Below are positions 48,150 through 60,643 of a DNA stretch of 64,000 bases, piece after piece. The stretch lies in the NCBI GenBank assembly GCA_017354895.1, contig CP071498.1:1426001-1490000 (forward strand), given 5' to 3'. Under the pieces are notes generated by a model. It did no database searches. It was given only the letters and a program-made list of their open reading frames with translations, and was not told where the DNA came from. Made by a program: the position numbers and the translations under genes. The DNA comes from Podospora comata (lineage: Eukaryota > Ascomycota > Sordariomycetes > Sordariales > Podosporaceae). How positions within the stretch are numbered: the first letter of the stretch is position 1; each line of letters opens with the position of its first letter.

Positions 48150-51105
48150 TACTCATGATGAGATGGGCAATTCAAAGACCAGGATATGGGAGCGGCGGTG
48201 CGATTTGCCGTGGGATGTCAAAAGCATGTTGTTGATCATTTTTTGGTTAGCTCCGCAGGTTTGGATGCAAGTTTCGCCGGGCAGGAATTTTCGTGAAGTT
48301 GATCGCGCTTTCGAGTGGCTTTGCATAGATGATACCACTGTACAATTGGCAGAAGTTGTGGGCCGCGGTGCATTTTTGGGCGTTGGAATGTCTTTGTGGA
48401 GGATGTTTGGGGCATATGCCATTGTGTGGCACTTTTCTCTCTTCTTTTTTGTGACTTTCTGTTTCTCTTCTGTGTTCTTCTTCAGACTCCTTTTTCGCTT
48501 CTTTTCATTTCTTCGACATCTTTCGACTTCTCTTCTTTGAGCACCGCCGCGGCGGGCTTGGTTGTTGGCTAGGCGGCACCGGGCTTTTTTTCTTCTTGTA
48601 TGGGATTGTTATCCCTTTTCAGGCAGGCGGAAGGGATGCCGCGCTTTTTTGGGGGAGGATTATCTTTGGTGGACTTTTCTTGTATTAACTATAGTGTGGT
48701 GGATAAATGCGGACATAGCGATCGATACGTGTGAGTCGGAAAAACCGGGAGTGGGAAAGGATATACTGGGAATTAAGTGTCAATGTCTTGTTGGCTGTGT
48801 GCTTGGGAACTGTTTGTCGATGATGTTTGTTGTGTGTTGTGTGTATATGCTGCTGTCGTTTGGGTTGTTGTGAGAAGTGAAGAGGGGGGGGGGGGAAGAG
48901 AACGAATGAGATGGCATGGGAGATTCGCCTATGTCGGGTCGACATGATCATCCCGGGGTTCCTTCCTTTCCCCTCTCGTATGTATGCTGATATGCGGCCC
49001 GTCTGGTAGGCCGGCCCACCATCACTCATTCCTTTGCAGATCCGGACGGTTCAGGCCCAGCATGGGATCTTTTTTTGGGAAATGAAATAGGAGGTGCGGT
49101 TGCTAATCAATAGAGGTTGACTCGGAGTTTCGGTAACATGGCTCGAATGTGTGGGTGGTGATCTGATGGTTGTGTGGGGCAACCGTTGTTGAGATGGGGG
49201 ACGTTGATTTAAGGTTGGTTTTTAGTCGACCGTTGGAAAGTTTGGCGGACCTCCTCCACCCGTTCCGCACATGCCACCTCTACGTGCCGGGCCGTTGCTC
49301 AGGGGGAGGAGGGAATGGTGTGCCGATGGGACGTGCCGGTTGTGGGTACTGATCTGGGTCGTTGTTGAAGATCGCACACCCGGTGATGACGAGAAGGAAT
49401 AGGAAGAAGTGCCCGGGGGGAATCAGACGACCATGGCGGCGGGTAGGTGTGTGCGTGTGTCGGATGAAAAGGGAAACGCCACATGTCTCTTCGCTTGGCC
49501 GAGGAGGGAAGGTCCTTTTTTTTTTCGAGGTTTTGCAACCAAAGGGCCCTTTTAGGTCGTACCCGAAATACGCGGGTGGAAATAGATTGCGGTGCCTTGC
49601 TGCTGGCTGCTTGCTGACATGAATGAATCCTGAATGTCGGTTGTCGGCACTTGCTTCCATCCATCCATCCATCCATCCATCCTTTTCCTTTCCCCCAACA
49701 CATCGTTGACCTAGGCAGTTGGTTTTTTGGTGACGTCGAAAGAGTCGAGAATTGGACCGCTGCCGGGTGGATTCTATGGGGACGGGTCAGGTATTAATAT
49801 CGATAGCGTCAGAAATTCCAAATAGGAGATCGGGCTGGGTGAATCATGTTGTGGTCTCGCTCGGGTCGGGTTGAAGGAGACGGCCGGCTGGCTGGCTGGC
49901 GCTCGGTCGGTCGGTGTGTGTCGGTCGATCGGTGTAATGTGAATCACTTTTCTTTCCTTTTCTTTTCCTCATCACCCGTGTTGAAGGCTTGGGGTGTTTG
50001 TGAGACCCTTTTCGCAAACAAGAAACGAAACGGGAAGAAACAAAAAAGCGAAGCAGAGAAAGGGAGGAGGAGGAAGGCATGAACAAGAAATGAACATTTT
50101 CAAGTAGCACCCAAAAATAGGTTTTTTTTTTTGTTGCTCTCTGTCCAAGGCATATATATCAGACTTGCAACCATCCTGACATGTTATAATAACACAACAT
50201 CCAAGCAGCATGAATAAAGCATGCCCGCCAAACCGCACGATCCCACCAACCCATCCCCGATCCGGCCACCCCAATGAAACGACAATTCCCAAAAGGAAAG
50301 AAACGTTGCAGCGGACCGCTTGGAAGGTTGCTTCTTTTGGCTTGGATCTTGTTTTTTTGGCCCGCTGGTTCAAACCGGTGAAAAGAAGAATGGAGTGCAG
50401 GGATTGGTGCGCATGTGAAAAAAAAAATGAAAAAAAGGGAAACCCCTTCAACTTACACTATATAAAATATCATCGTGATCGTGGAAGTTGCATCGGAGAT
50501 TTTTACTCCCAATAGAAAATGCCCCGACGCAGCGCTCGATCGGTCGCGGCGGCGGCAGGGCCGTTTACGCTACCCACTGTTGAGATTTTGGAGGCGCATG
50601 AGCCATTCGGAGATTTTTTGGTTCAATTGCTTTTTTTGTGGGCGCGACAAGAAAAGGGTCAACAGCGGAAAATGCAACAGTGGACAGGGTTGGCAGGACC
50701 CAACTTGCTTGGTCGTCCACCCGTTCATATCAAACCAAACCTGGAGGTGCAGCAGAGAGGTGGTGCTGATCAATGACGCTGTGGGAAACGGATAGGGCAG
50801 GCAGTTGAAGAAAAAGATGGGCCAACCAAGGATTGACACGATTGGTCTGCAGGCTTTTGTTCACTTTGAGATACAGAGGTAAAACACGGAGGAGAATAAT
50901 AGGATGGTGATACACAAGTTCACATTATCCTGATTAAACATGCTTCGTGTTCGCTACCTATAAACTATGAGCCGCCTGATATAAGTGCACCGCTGTATCT
51001 GAGTACATACTGGAATTATCAAACAACTCTGCAACCTTATATTATAAGAAAACCATCTCACTTGCCCAACAAACCCTTCTCAAAAACACACCCCAGTCAG
51101 AAATG
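48150..51105. other. Gene-free stretch downstream of the transcription factor
   Basis: No gene is supported. A pyrimidine-rich tract at about 48430-48540 is probably 3' UTR of the factor gene. A poly-G run lies near 48882-48893, a (CCAT)n tract at about 49655-49683, and A/T homopolymers near 50100-50450. Reading frames here have no recognisable features. Confidence 0.55.
49655..49683. repeat. (CCAT)n microsatellite
   Basis: About seven tandem CCAT units, outside any supported gene. Confidence 0.85.
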
Positions 51106-51875
51106 TCACCTCCTCCGATCCTCCTCTGCATCACCCTCTCCCGACTGCCCTTCGATTGGTCTCCCACTTGTGCCACGCACATTCGTTGACTGTTGTGGCG
51201 GTAATCTCCTCGACACGGACCGAATAGGCAATGTTCTCCTATTCCCAATCACCACCGTCTGAGGATCCGACTGGAATATCGGATCTTGTTGTCTTTCCGG
51301 AGACAAAATTCGATCGATGTCATCAAAGTCTGCCACGGATATCGATGGAACCTCCGTGGGGGCAGACGAAAATGGGAAAGATGTCGTTGGTGCTTCCGTA
51401 GATGGAGACATGAGCTCGAGTTCCTCCGTCATTCTATCCCTTTTTGCATAGCGTTCTTCATCTTCATCGATAGTCTCACTGTCATATGGTCGTTTCTGGC
51501 CCGAGTGGACGCCGCCAGAGGTCAAACCCAGCAAGACATCCTCGTTAGGAAGTAATGGGTCCTCTCCGGATTGTCGAAGCAAGAAGTCGATCGACAGTTG
51601 GGAGGATTGCGAATTCGACTGGCTTAGATGTTGTTCGAAAGCCGGTTCGGGCTGTGATGGTGAAGGTAGTCTTGATGGTGTTTGTGAGGGGCCGGTTGCG
51701 CTTCTCCCCCTGTGATAGGTGAGGATGAGCACCATGGAAAGCGAGATTTTGCCGGGTTAAAGTCTTACCTGTTGCTGAGAGCATCAAGCTGAACTTGGAC
51801 TGACGAGTTGGCGTCACTTCCATTGGGGTCCGGACTCGAAAGTCGGGGAAATGGTAGTCGTGAGTCGTTTGACAT
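51106..51875 (-). CDS. Small Ser/Pro-rich protein of unknown function
   Basis: Exons are 51769..51875 and 51106..51709 (intron 59 nt, donor GTAAGA, acceptor ATCACAG), giving 236 residues. The phase-2 junction gives SNRGRSATGPSQTP without a break. I do not recognise a family. The protein is hydrophilic and probably disordered. It has a Ser/Gln/Pro-rich first half, the amphipathic stretch SSQLSIDFLLRQSGEDPLLP, a basic/acidic patch (GQKRPYDSETIDEDEERYAK) that could serve as a nuclear signal, a second hydrophobic-acidic motif (VADFDDIDRIL), and an Arg-rich C-terminus ending EEDRRR. Such a layout is common in small nuclear regulators, but that is only suggestive. The start MSNDSRLPFPRL follows a leader with no earlier in-frame ATG joined to it. 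Confidence 0.6.
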
Positions 51876-53280
51876 TGTGACTTGAGGCGAGTCTGTGAGA
51901 TGTGATGGATATAGTCAAGAGTGGAGGTGTGGGGGAAGCTGCACACTAAATGCAGATCTGAAGGGAATCGATTGCCGAGCGGGGAGGCTCTGCATATTTA
52001 TGAGGACAAGAGAGATGGGAGAAAATGTAGGTAGAAACAAAAAAAAAGATGCAATGCATAGCAAAGAAACGAAACGGAGGGAAACCGGACGTTGCCCGAG
52101 AGACTGCAAGGCCCGCCCAGCTTGTGAGCCCTCCAGGAAGCCTGGAAATCACAGGGCTGTATCCATTTTCCCCCCTAGGTGAAAAGCATTTGGCATGCAC
52201 CTAGTTGGCACGGTAGGGCATCGTGCAGCGGGTGTGTGATGCACGCAAGAGCGGGAGCGGCGCGCCGCCTAGTTGGGTGAATGCAGAAGCCATCACACAG
52301 TCACACCCGCCTCTTCAACGGCCATCAAGAATGGCCCGCTGGCCATTGGGCCCCCCTGTTGTCCATCCACCCAGTGCTACCACATGCACATGGCCCGATG
52401 GCACATCACAAAGATGGGCTTCGACACATCAGAAAAGCCGGGTAGGAGACATGCTTTGCACTGGCGCAGCACTCCAGTGGTCTTCACCTAAAGGCGAGGT
52501 CGGTCTTGATCTTCTCCATCATTCAGTTTCGGGCCATGGGCGAGATGGGATTAAATGGAAGCCTGGAGATCTTGGAGACCTCAAACGATTTGAAGGTTGA
52601 ATTCGAGCCCTCCGAATTGGGCCGGGAGGTCGTTTTGTTTCCACGAGGGCAAAGGAACCGTGGCTAAGCATCGAGCTGATTTTTCTACGCCCTCTCCTAG
52701 AACCGATTTGATCTCCAATTGCAGTGGCTTAAGCGGCTCAAGTAGAGGTTGGGCCGCGATTATGGCCTTGAAATATGACAAATGGGGTAAAGGTGGAATT
52801 GTTGGTCTGCTATGCTCCAAATATGATAATCAAGTTCGGATTGCTGTATCTGAAGAGCCTGGTGGGAGAAAAACACAAAAGAGAACGTCGGTTGTGGCTG
52901 TGGTGTTTTGTTGGTTCTTGAACAGTTCGGGACTGGTCGATCGAGGTCGGGTTCCCTCCACGCCAAGCATTTCCATCAGCACGCCAAGATATTAGTCCTA
53001 GAGTGGGGTGACAGGCCCCTGAACCGAGCGGGCCGGACGGTGCACGAACAATCCGGGGCAAGCACGGTCCACCCAACCCCAGCAGGAAGAAGGTTCAACG
53101 GTGAATGCCTAGCAGAACTCGGTGTGAGCCTTCATCGGCTGTTCTTTCCTCTTCTCCATGTCCAGCTGAAATGCTAAGGTACGGGTGAAATCTGGATGCC
53201 TGGATAAGACCTTGACGAAATCCTCCTGCTTTTTCTTCGCAACGCGCTTTTCTCCGCGTCGAGCATTCAACGGCGCCACT
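51876..53280. other. Divergent spacer between the orphan gene and MLH1
   Basis: These 1405 bp lie between divergent start codons and hold both promoters. Just before MLH1 (53240-53260) are ACGCGC and CGCGTC, near but not exact MCB boxes. No gene is supported. Confidence 0.5.
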
Positions 53281-55678
53281 ATGAGTGATGCAATGGAGGT
53301 GGATTCCGAGGTGGATGGGCCTCGCGGTGCCAAGAGGAAGGCTGATGCTCTTGACGACAACACCCCCCAACGTCGAATCAAGGTACAGCTCCCGACACCA
53401 TCTTTTTTTGAGACGAGCTGCACTAACAGCATGCTCATAGCCCCTGGACGAAGATGTCATCAACAAAATTGCTGCCGGGGAAATCATCGTGGCTCCCGTG
53501 AACGCCTTGAAGGAGTTGATGGAGAACTCTGTCGACGCGGGATCAACCACCGTAGATGTTTCGGTGAAAGAGGGAGGCTTGAAGTTACTACAGATCACTG
53601 ATAATGGCTCTGGCATCGAGGTTCGATCCCCCTGTTAGCGTCCGCTATCACCCGCTCGCTTCCTCGCCGCCCCCTTCATCCCCCTTGTTCCGAGTGGTTA
53701 CTCATCAAAGAGACAGAAAGAAGATCTGCCAATATTGTGTCAACGTTTCACGACGTCCAAGCTCCAAAAGTTTGAAGACCTCCAGACCATCGCTACCTAT
53801 GGTTTCAGAGGCGAGGCCTTGGCCAGCATCAGCCACATTGCCCATCTTACCGTGACCACGAAAACACGGGACTCAGAGTGTGCCTGGAGGGGTCACTATG
53901 GCAGCGGAGTGTTAGTCCCAGCCAAACCTGGCCAGTCTCCTGACCCAAAGCCCGTATCTGGCCGACAAGGCACCCAGATTACCGTTGAAGATTTGTTCTT
54001 CAACGTTCCTACAAGACGACGTGCGTTTCGATCACCAGCCAACGAGTACAACAAAATACTGGACATGGTTGGGAGATATGCTATCCATTGTACCGGTGTG
54101 GGGTTCACATGCAAGAAACATGGCGAATCATCCAAAGGCATCTCCGTATCTCCAACAGCGTCATGTCTGGACAGGATCAGACAAATCTACGGTGCAAGCG
54201 TTGCCAACGAGCTCACCGAATTCGAGACGAAAGATGATCAATGGGGGTTCAAGGCAAAGGGACTTGCCACCAACGCCAACTACAGAACCAAAAAAACTAC
54301 CTTGCTGTTGTTCATTAATAACAGATGTGTTGAGTCAACCAACATCCGCAAGGCACTCGAGCAGACCTATGCGTCATTCCTCCCCAAAAACGGTCATCCG
54401 TTTGTATACCTCAGCCTTGAGATAGACCCACGCCGGGTCGACGTCAACGTCCACCCAACCAAACAAGAAGTCAACTTCTTGAACGAAGACGAAACCATTC
54501 AAGCAGTATGCGAACACTTGCGCTCCAAACTAGCCGAGGTGGATGCCAGCAGGACCTTCCTCACCCAGACCCTCCTTCCAGCAAGCAGCCGGGCTGCCTC
54601 CTCCACTCAACTGCCGCCAGCCCCCTCTGTACCCTCTATGGCGACCCCGGCTTCCAGTCGAAGAGCCCCTCCTAGAAGCGACACCAGCCTCGTCAGGACA
54701 GACACAAACCTTCGGAAAATCACGAGCATGCTCCCCCCTGCCAGACCAGGCGGCAGCACGCCATCCCGCCCAGGCCCAGAGCCCATGGAATTTGACACGG
54801 CACCCGAGCCTCGTCAGCCCACATCTTGTCATTTGCACAGCATCAAAGAGCTCCGCGCAGAAGTCCGCGAGGAGATGCACAACGAGCTCACTGATATCTT
54901 TGCCAACCACACTTTTGTCGGAATTGTTGACGAGCGCCGCAGGCTGGCTGCTATACAAGCTGGCGTTAAGCTCTACATGATTGACTACGGCCGGGTGTGT
55001 TACGAATACTTTTACCAGTCGGGGCTAACAGATTTCGGTAATTTTGGTGTGGTACAATTTCAGCCTCCTCTTGACATTCGCAACCTACTGTCATCGTCCC
55101 CAAATCTCCTCACTGAATATGAAGAAGAGCAGGATGATGATGAGGAAGAGGACATTGACCCCGAAGAAAAGGCCGAGATCATCGAGGCTGTGGTGGAAAA
55201 GTTGATTGAGAGAAGAGAAATGTTGCTGGAGTACTTTAGCTTGGAAGTATCTCCCGCGGGAGAGTTGTGCAGTGTGCCGCTGTTGGTCAACGGGTATGAG
55301 CCACCTTTGACAAAGTTGCCAGGGTTCTTGGTGAGGTTGGGGCCTTGTGTCAACTGGACGGAGGAGAAGGCTTGTTTTGAGAGCTTCCTGAAGGAGCTGG
55401 CTGGATTTTATGTACCGGAGAGGTTGCCGCTGAAGAAGGTAGCCAAAGAGGAGGATGACGGGACGCTGGATAGTGCTGATGAGAGGAAAGAAGATAGTAA
55501 AGGGGAAGAGGAAAAGAGGATTGATGCGAGGAGAAGAAATGTGAAATGGGCGTTGGAGCATGTGCTTTTCCCGGCGTTTAAGGCGAGGCTGGTCGGGACG
55601 AAAGGCATCATGGAGGCTGGGGGTGTGGTGGAGGTGGCGGATTTGAAGGGGCTGTACAGAGTCTTTGAAAGGTGTTAG
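53281..55678 (+). CDS. MLH1: MLH1, MutL-homolog mismatch repair ATPase
   Basis: Exons are 53281..53382, 53441..53620 and 53717..55678 (introns 58 and 96 nt), giving 747 residues. MLH1 pairs with PMS1 or MLH3 and licenses strand incision after mismatch recognition by MutS proteins; it also acts in meiotic crossover. A 34-residue hydrophilic N-terminal extension is followed by the GHKL ATPase: [21 protein letters not shown] with catalytic E59 and Mg-binding N63, DNGSGI, and [13 protein letters not shown] after the second splice. The transducer domain includes [17 protein letters not shown] and [15 protein letters not shown] Ser/Pro-rich linker (about 380-480) leads to the C-terminal dimerisation domain, which ends exactly with the family signature FERC. 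All key residues are present. The acidic insert [17 protein letters not shown] is unremarkable. Confidence 0.97.
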
Positions 55679-56814
55679 GTAATGGATGTTAAAATTGGGG
55701 TTGTTGGGGAACATGGGTAGAATATACGGGGATGCTTTTCAATTTATTCTTGATCATGCCTGGCATTTGTATGTGCACAACCATGTACACGAGCAACGAC
55801 CATCAGGTAGGTAACATGTGAAATTAACTGAGGACTACTTGCGGCTGCCTAAAGTTGTACACAACCTTCCATTTTCACAGACCAAGACCTGATGGAGAAA
55901 GGTACGAGCGGTTCAACGTATCCCTTCTTTACTCCAACGCCTGCCACTCAAATCTCAATGGCGTGCCCGTTGGCCTTGACTTTTTGGAACGTAGGCTGAT
56001 GAGAACTCGCGCTGTTCGTAAGTTCTATCCCTACCTACCTCGATCTCCAACCACCCAGATCTTGGACAGATGGCATGGAATTAACAGAGTTATAGGAGCA
56101 AATGGTAGGTTGAATGTAATCTCTGGGGTCCGGCTGGCACACTGCCTTTAGGCGGGCATCCTTTTTGTTCAGGGCTCGAGGTTTCATTTTTCTCCCCCCC
56201 AAGGTCCCCAAACCAATCCTGAATGGCACAGTGGTCCCTTATGGCATGCGAAAAATGTGAGATGGTTGAGGTAGTGATGAATTGTAAAATAACTGCTAGG
56301 TAGGGTCAAAGGTAGATAGATATGCGCGTGGTTGATCTTGGTGCTAGGCAAGGCTTGACTTGCAAATTCCTTACAATATGAGGTCCGCAGATGCTGGTGT
56401 CCTGGGTCATATTCCCTTTGTAATTTCTCATGAGGACAGCCCTCGATTCGGCCCTCAGTGTAGCAATTCCTCCGTTCCTTCCATTTTCAGTTTTGGCAAT
56501 AGCTTCATTAAAGGAGCCCTGCAAGGGCAGCTGAACTAACACAGGTAGGTACGAGACATCCGATTGACCTAGAATCATAGGTTTCCCGGCGGGCAAGGTA
56601 GGCTGTCGGCTGATGCGTGCGGATGTTATATGACGATTGGCTCAGATCACCTCCGCCCGAGTCGTTCTTGGACGTGTATTGTTGGGGTAAGCATCGAACG
56701 TCCAATGGCACGTTGCTCTTGTACAAATGCGCCTTTTCACACCCGCCTGAACTGTACTATGGCGGTTCAAACAAGACGAATCTTTGCAAACAGGCCATAT
56801 ATTCCCAAACCGGC
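55679..56814. other. Spacer downstream of MLH1
   Basis: These 1136 bp contain the MLH1 3' flank. Short open frames here show no family features, and nothing else is recognised. Confidence 0.55.
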
Positions 56815-57945
56815 TTATATCGTCGTCGAGATGGTACGAGTCGGGACCATTGCGTGGAGCCATGAGTGCGATGGATTGAATCGAGCTTCCCCGTCACGCC
56901 CATACCTGACTGACTGACCCCTCTGCTCCTGCATTGTTTGGTCCGTCAGGCCCCTTGGGTCGGACGAGAGGCCGGGTGTGATACCCCGCCGGTTATGTGA
57001 AAAAATTACTGCACCCAAGAAAGTGATCCGTTTGTCTGAGACGAATTCTAGCTGAAACTTCAAGCTTCTCTCATGTTGGGGATCTTCGCAGGCGATAATC
57101 TGTACAGTGGCTGCCTTTGCCTCTCGGAAGACATCCACCTCAAACCAAGAACCGACCATCTGGGGCTCTTTGGTCAGAAGATCAATTGCATGGGTCTCTA
57201 TATCAGCCCAGCTGACTACCCGATGCTTGCATATCCTCACCACCCCCGTCCTCATGATGCAAATCCGTTGGCTACCTTTTACCTCCCTCTCTGCGGTCGA
57301 GAACATTCGGTGGTGGTGGAGAGTATCGCAGCCTGTATCGCAGCCTGAGCAATACAGCGGCTCAATCCCCTTGACGTGATGGCTTTCAAACTTGCCACGA
57401 TCCCAGAGGCGCTTGCCAGACGGGTGACGTGGCACAACCCTACCATCCCTCGTCATTCGGAGATCATTCCGTGGCAAGCACGTCTTGCAGAGTAGGTCTT
57501 TGCAAAGGCAATATCTGATGGCGTCTTGGGCACCGCGAGTGCGTATGTAATTGGACGGAGGCTCAAAACCGTATCGGGAGCTGAGGATCGCTAAGCTGGG
57601 CCAGAGTGGCCCCGCCAGATCGTGTTTTGTAATACGTCGTAGAACTTAAGAGACACGACCGAGGCAGAAAACGGCCGCCACGTCGACAGCAAGATCCAGG
57701 TTGAACCTTTTCAAAATTTCGAGTATGAGCTCTTCGGGGAGTTTGAGTAGTCGGCTGCGTTCGCGATTGTGAAGTCTGGCCACCATAACAGGATCTCTCG
57801 TGTCATGAACAGCCGACGCTTCAGGATCATGTGGGGAGTGAACAGCCGCCTCGTTCTCGGAAGAGTTGGCAGTCGATTCGGGTTGTTGATGGTTGTCTTC
57901 CGGCGGTTTTGGTCCCTCTTGGTGGGGATTCATCTTGTCCGTCAT
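56815..57945 (-). pseudogene. F-box-type gene interrupted by one in-frame stop
   Basis: From MTDKMNPHQE at 57945 the frame runs through an acidic, Ser-rich N-terminus into an F-box-like motif beginning about residue 66 (RLLKLPEELILEILKRFNLD, continuing AVDVAAVFCLGRVS). A TAA at 57646-57648 (codon 100) then stops it within the F-box. The same frame is open for 276 further codons to 56815. That part is Cys-rich (YCLCKDLLCKTC, LYCSGCDTGCDT), as in many fungal F-box proteins, and its last third resembles no known domain. F-box proteins link substrates to SCF ubiquitin ligases through Skp1. The simplest reading is a recent pseudogene caused by a CAA to TAA change. A weak alternative is an intron over the stop; no good donor is visible. 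Confidence 0.5.
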
Positions 57946-58687
57946 GATAGAGAAAGGGAGTTTGATGGAGCTTCCGAGAGATACTTGATGTTGCTGATCC
58001 TAACTCTGTCGATAAGTCGCCCTGTCGCTTGATGCTTCAACGAATCTCGGTGGTAAGGATACGTCCGGGGAACTGACATCAAAGGATGACGAGAGAAACA
58101 GCAAAGAGTTTGGAACTTTTAATAGGCTGCAAGAATTTGTAGGGTGTGGCTTTCAAATATCAAACTGTATTCTTGTTCCAGCCCAGGGCTTGCACAAAGT
58201 TTCTGCCTGGTTATCCACCCCGTGGCCCTGCTCCCCAGCCTCCATGCCGCTATTGTTAAATCTAGTGTATAACTGCGCCCACAGAATTAAATTCAAACAG
58301 TTTTGGCTTTGTGGCTCGAAAATAGCTTTTCAATTTGACGCTTTCCGATATGAAGCCTATCAGGTTACTGGGTCTGGTTGGAAACAAGGTGCGGCAGGAA
58401 CTGGTATGGCAGTGACCTCAAGACCTTCCTGTCCCTTCGAATCTGTACCCAACTGAAAGAAACAGTAAAATTCATTAACGACAACGCTATAGCTAAACGA
58501 AGAGGGCTAAGAACGCATCCAGGAAGAAGAGGGACCAGAAGGCCGGTTCAAAAATGGGGAACCCACAACCTTTGTATGTGGCGGCAAACTGTGAAAGCAA
58601 GCCCCGACTCTACACGAAATTACGTTGGCACAAAGTGTGGCAAGCAATGGTTGGAGCAGTAGTTATACTTTAATTGTTTTGCGTTAA
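57946..58687. other. Spacer upstream of the F-box-type gene
   Basis: These 742 bp contain the presumed promoter of the F-box-type gene. No other gene is supported. Confidence 0.5.
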
Positions 58688-58912
58688 TCCTTCTCACCAG
58701 AGACAGTAAGCAAATCCAGCCGAAGAACTTTGGCAATCGAAGCATTAAGAGACGAGCCAATATCCATTCAAATCCAAGAATGCAGGGAGCAGGCATATAA
58801 ATATGCTCTCGAAGCGGTGCAATTACCGCCCATAAACCCACAGGAATATCAAGCGTGCCTTGAGAGGGAGTTTGACGAGGCAATGGAAGAACGTAGGAAA
58901 AAAAAGGATTGA
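58688..58912 (+). CDS. Fragment of an unrecognised protein, 74 residues
   Basis: An open frame from just after TAA 58685-58687 to TGA 58910-58912 encodes a charged helical segment (SIQIQECREQAYKYALEAVQ, then LEREFDEAMEERRKKKD). It has no ATG; the possible acceptor TTCTCACCAG at 58691-58700 suggests it could be the last exon of a small gene. No upstream exon is evident. It may be a gene relic at the edge of the repeat island. Confidence 0.25.
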   Translation, partial: SFSPETVSKSSRRTLAIEALRDEPISIQIQECREQAYKYALEAVQLPPINPQEYQACLEREFDEAMEERRKKKD

Positions 58913-59485
58913 AGAGACCATACTACGGCAAGAAAAACAAGGTCTGAATGTGAAGGCGGGGGACGCGTGACTTGGGCCAAGGAAGAAGAAAATGAACTGG
59001 AAAATGGGTAATGACTCTGCCCGGTGTCGGGAGACAGTCCAAAGCAGGATCATCTGGACCATCAAGGTTGAGGTAGAGATTGGTATAGAGAGCATCGGTA
59101 CATTAAATAAATTAGACATCCAAAGTCAATAACCTCTTGACCCTGAGATCCTGACGTGATTTGATTACCTTGATCGCGGATTGTTAAATCTCTAGATTCT
59201 TTATTTGATTAGCTGGTCCAAGAACTTCATGAATTAAATTCAAGGCTGACAGGAGCCATTAATTCAATAGTGAACTTCTTGGTGTGTATCAATTCTACCA
59301 GCTATCAAGGTTAGGAAGTAACCATCTATTTATCTATCCAAGCTTTTACTCTTTATTGTCTAATTTTCGGATAGATATTATCTAAACTTTTCATATCTAA
59401 GATCCAAGCTTATAAGTTATTTCCACTTTGAGTCAAACGATGTATCTTAACACGTAGCTCATCTGTGAGAGGTAATACTCCTGTG
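58913..59485. other. AT-rich flank of the repeat island
   Basis: The sequence becomes AT-rich and rich in TpA from about 59160, without coding potential. This fits decayed repeat DNA, but no element boundary is seen here. Confidence 0.5.
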
Positions 59486-59689
59486 GGATTAGCCTAATCA
59501 GAGGGCCAGAATTGCCTGCACGCATGCAAGGCACAAAATACGAAGAAAATAAAAGTCGATGATTTGTCTAAAACAGAATGTCAGAAGCAGACTGCTTTTA
59601 TACATAACCTCTGAACCCCTAAATCCTCCGAGAGCCTCACTTCCTCACACATACCCTTAGACCTATAGCTGCACCCCAAACTAATATGG

Positions 59690-59915
59690 ACTTTAAGACT
59701 CTAAATCAATTATGGCCAAGACGCCTTAGTCACGTCCTAATTTATTTTGTTAGTAATTATTGGAATTATACTTTAATTACTCTAATTATATCCTAATTAG
59801 CTTGTTTTGTAGTTATAGTAATTATAACTCAATTATTTTAATTGTTTCCTAATTAGTTAGTGTTAACGTGTAAATACTACTAAGTGCCCTATTTACTACC
59901 TTACAGATTGGTATT
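59690..59915. other. AT-rich, RIP-like core segment
   Basis: This segment inside the TIR element is made almost wholly of TAAT/ATTA-type words with abundant TpA, unlike the GC-balanced DNA from about 59930 to 60440. The contrast suggests pieces of different age or origin within one island. Confidence 0.55.
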
Positions 59916-60643
59916 ACAGTGGGCAGTACTGCTATAAGCAGTAACGGAATTTCCCGGCTTGGCTCCCTCTAGAATGTTTTTTACAAGGGACCCTTGCCTA
60001 GGCTTACAGGGCCACTGTAGCCTGAGGCTTAGTCAACGGATGCTAGAACCTTCCAAAGTGGCTACGAGCTTACGCAATAAGCTGCTATAATGGTGTGATC
60101 TACAGGGCACCCTTGCCACTATAAGTTCGATGGATTTCCATGAGGTTCTACCAGACCCACTAAGGTCCACTAACCACCCTAAGTGGTATAGGGCCTTCAG
60201 GGCCTACAGGACCCACAGTAGGCCTACGAAGGCCTATATATAGACCTCTCTCCTCTCCTGTAGAATAGTTTTCCTTTCTCTCCTTAAGGGCATCAAAGAG
60301 CATCAAAGGATAATAAGAGTAATATAGGCAATTCCTATTTCTTATACTCCACTGTATTACAGTGCCTTTCCCTTCCTTCGGCACTGCCGTCGTATCCTCC
60401 CGCTTCCGCTTGCGCACTGCTGTATTCTACAGCAACCCTGTATAGGTACTATATTATAGGCCTATCAGGGCATACCAGCTAACATAGTCTAAATACCAAC
60501 GATTGTGACTTGTATTGCATACTGTGGAACTATCTATCTACACCAGCTAGTTTTTCTGTATATTGGTTTGGGGCGCGGCCACTGGCCTGAGGGTATGAGT
60601 AAGGAAGTGGGGCTCAGGGGAGGTCAGAGGTCATGTATATAAA

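Noticed and set aside
53240-53260. MCB-like boxes before MLH1
   Set aside because: Only near matches (ACGCGC, CGCGTC), not the ACGCGT consensus, so not claimed as sites.
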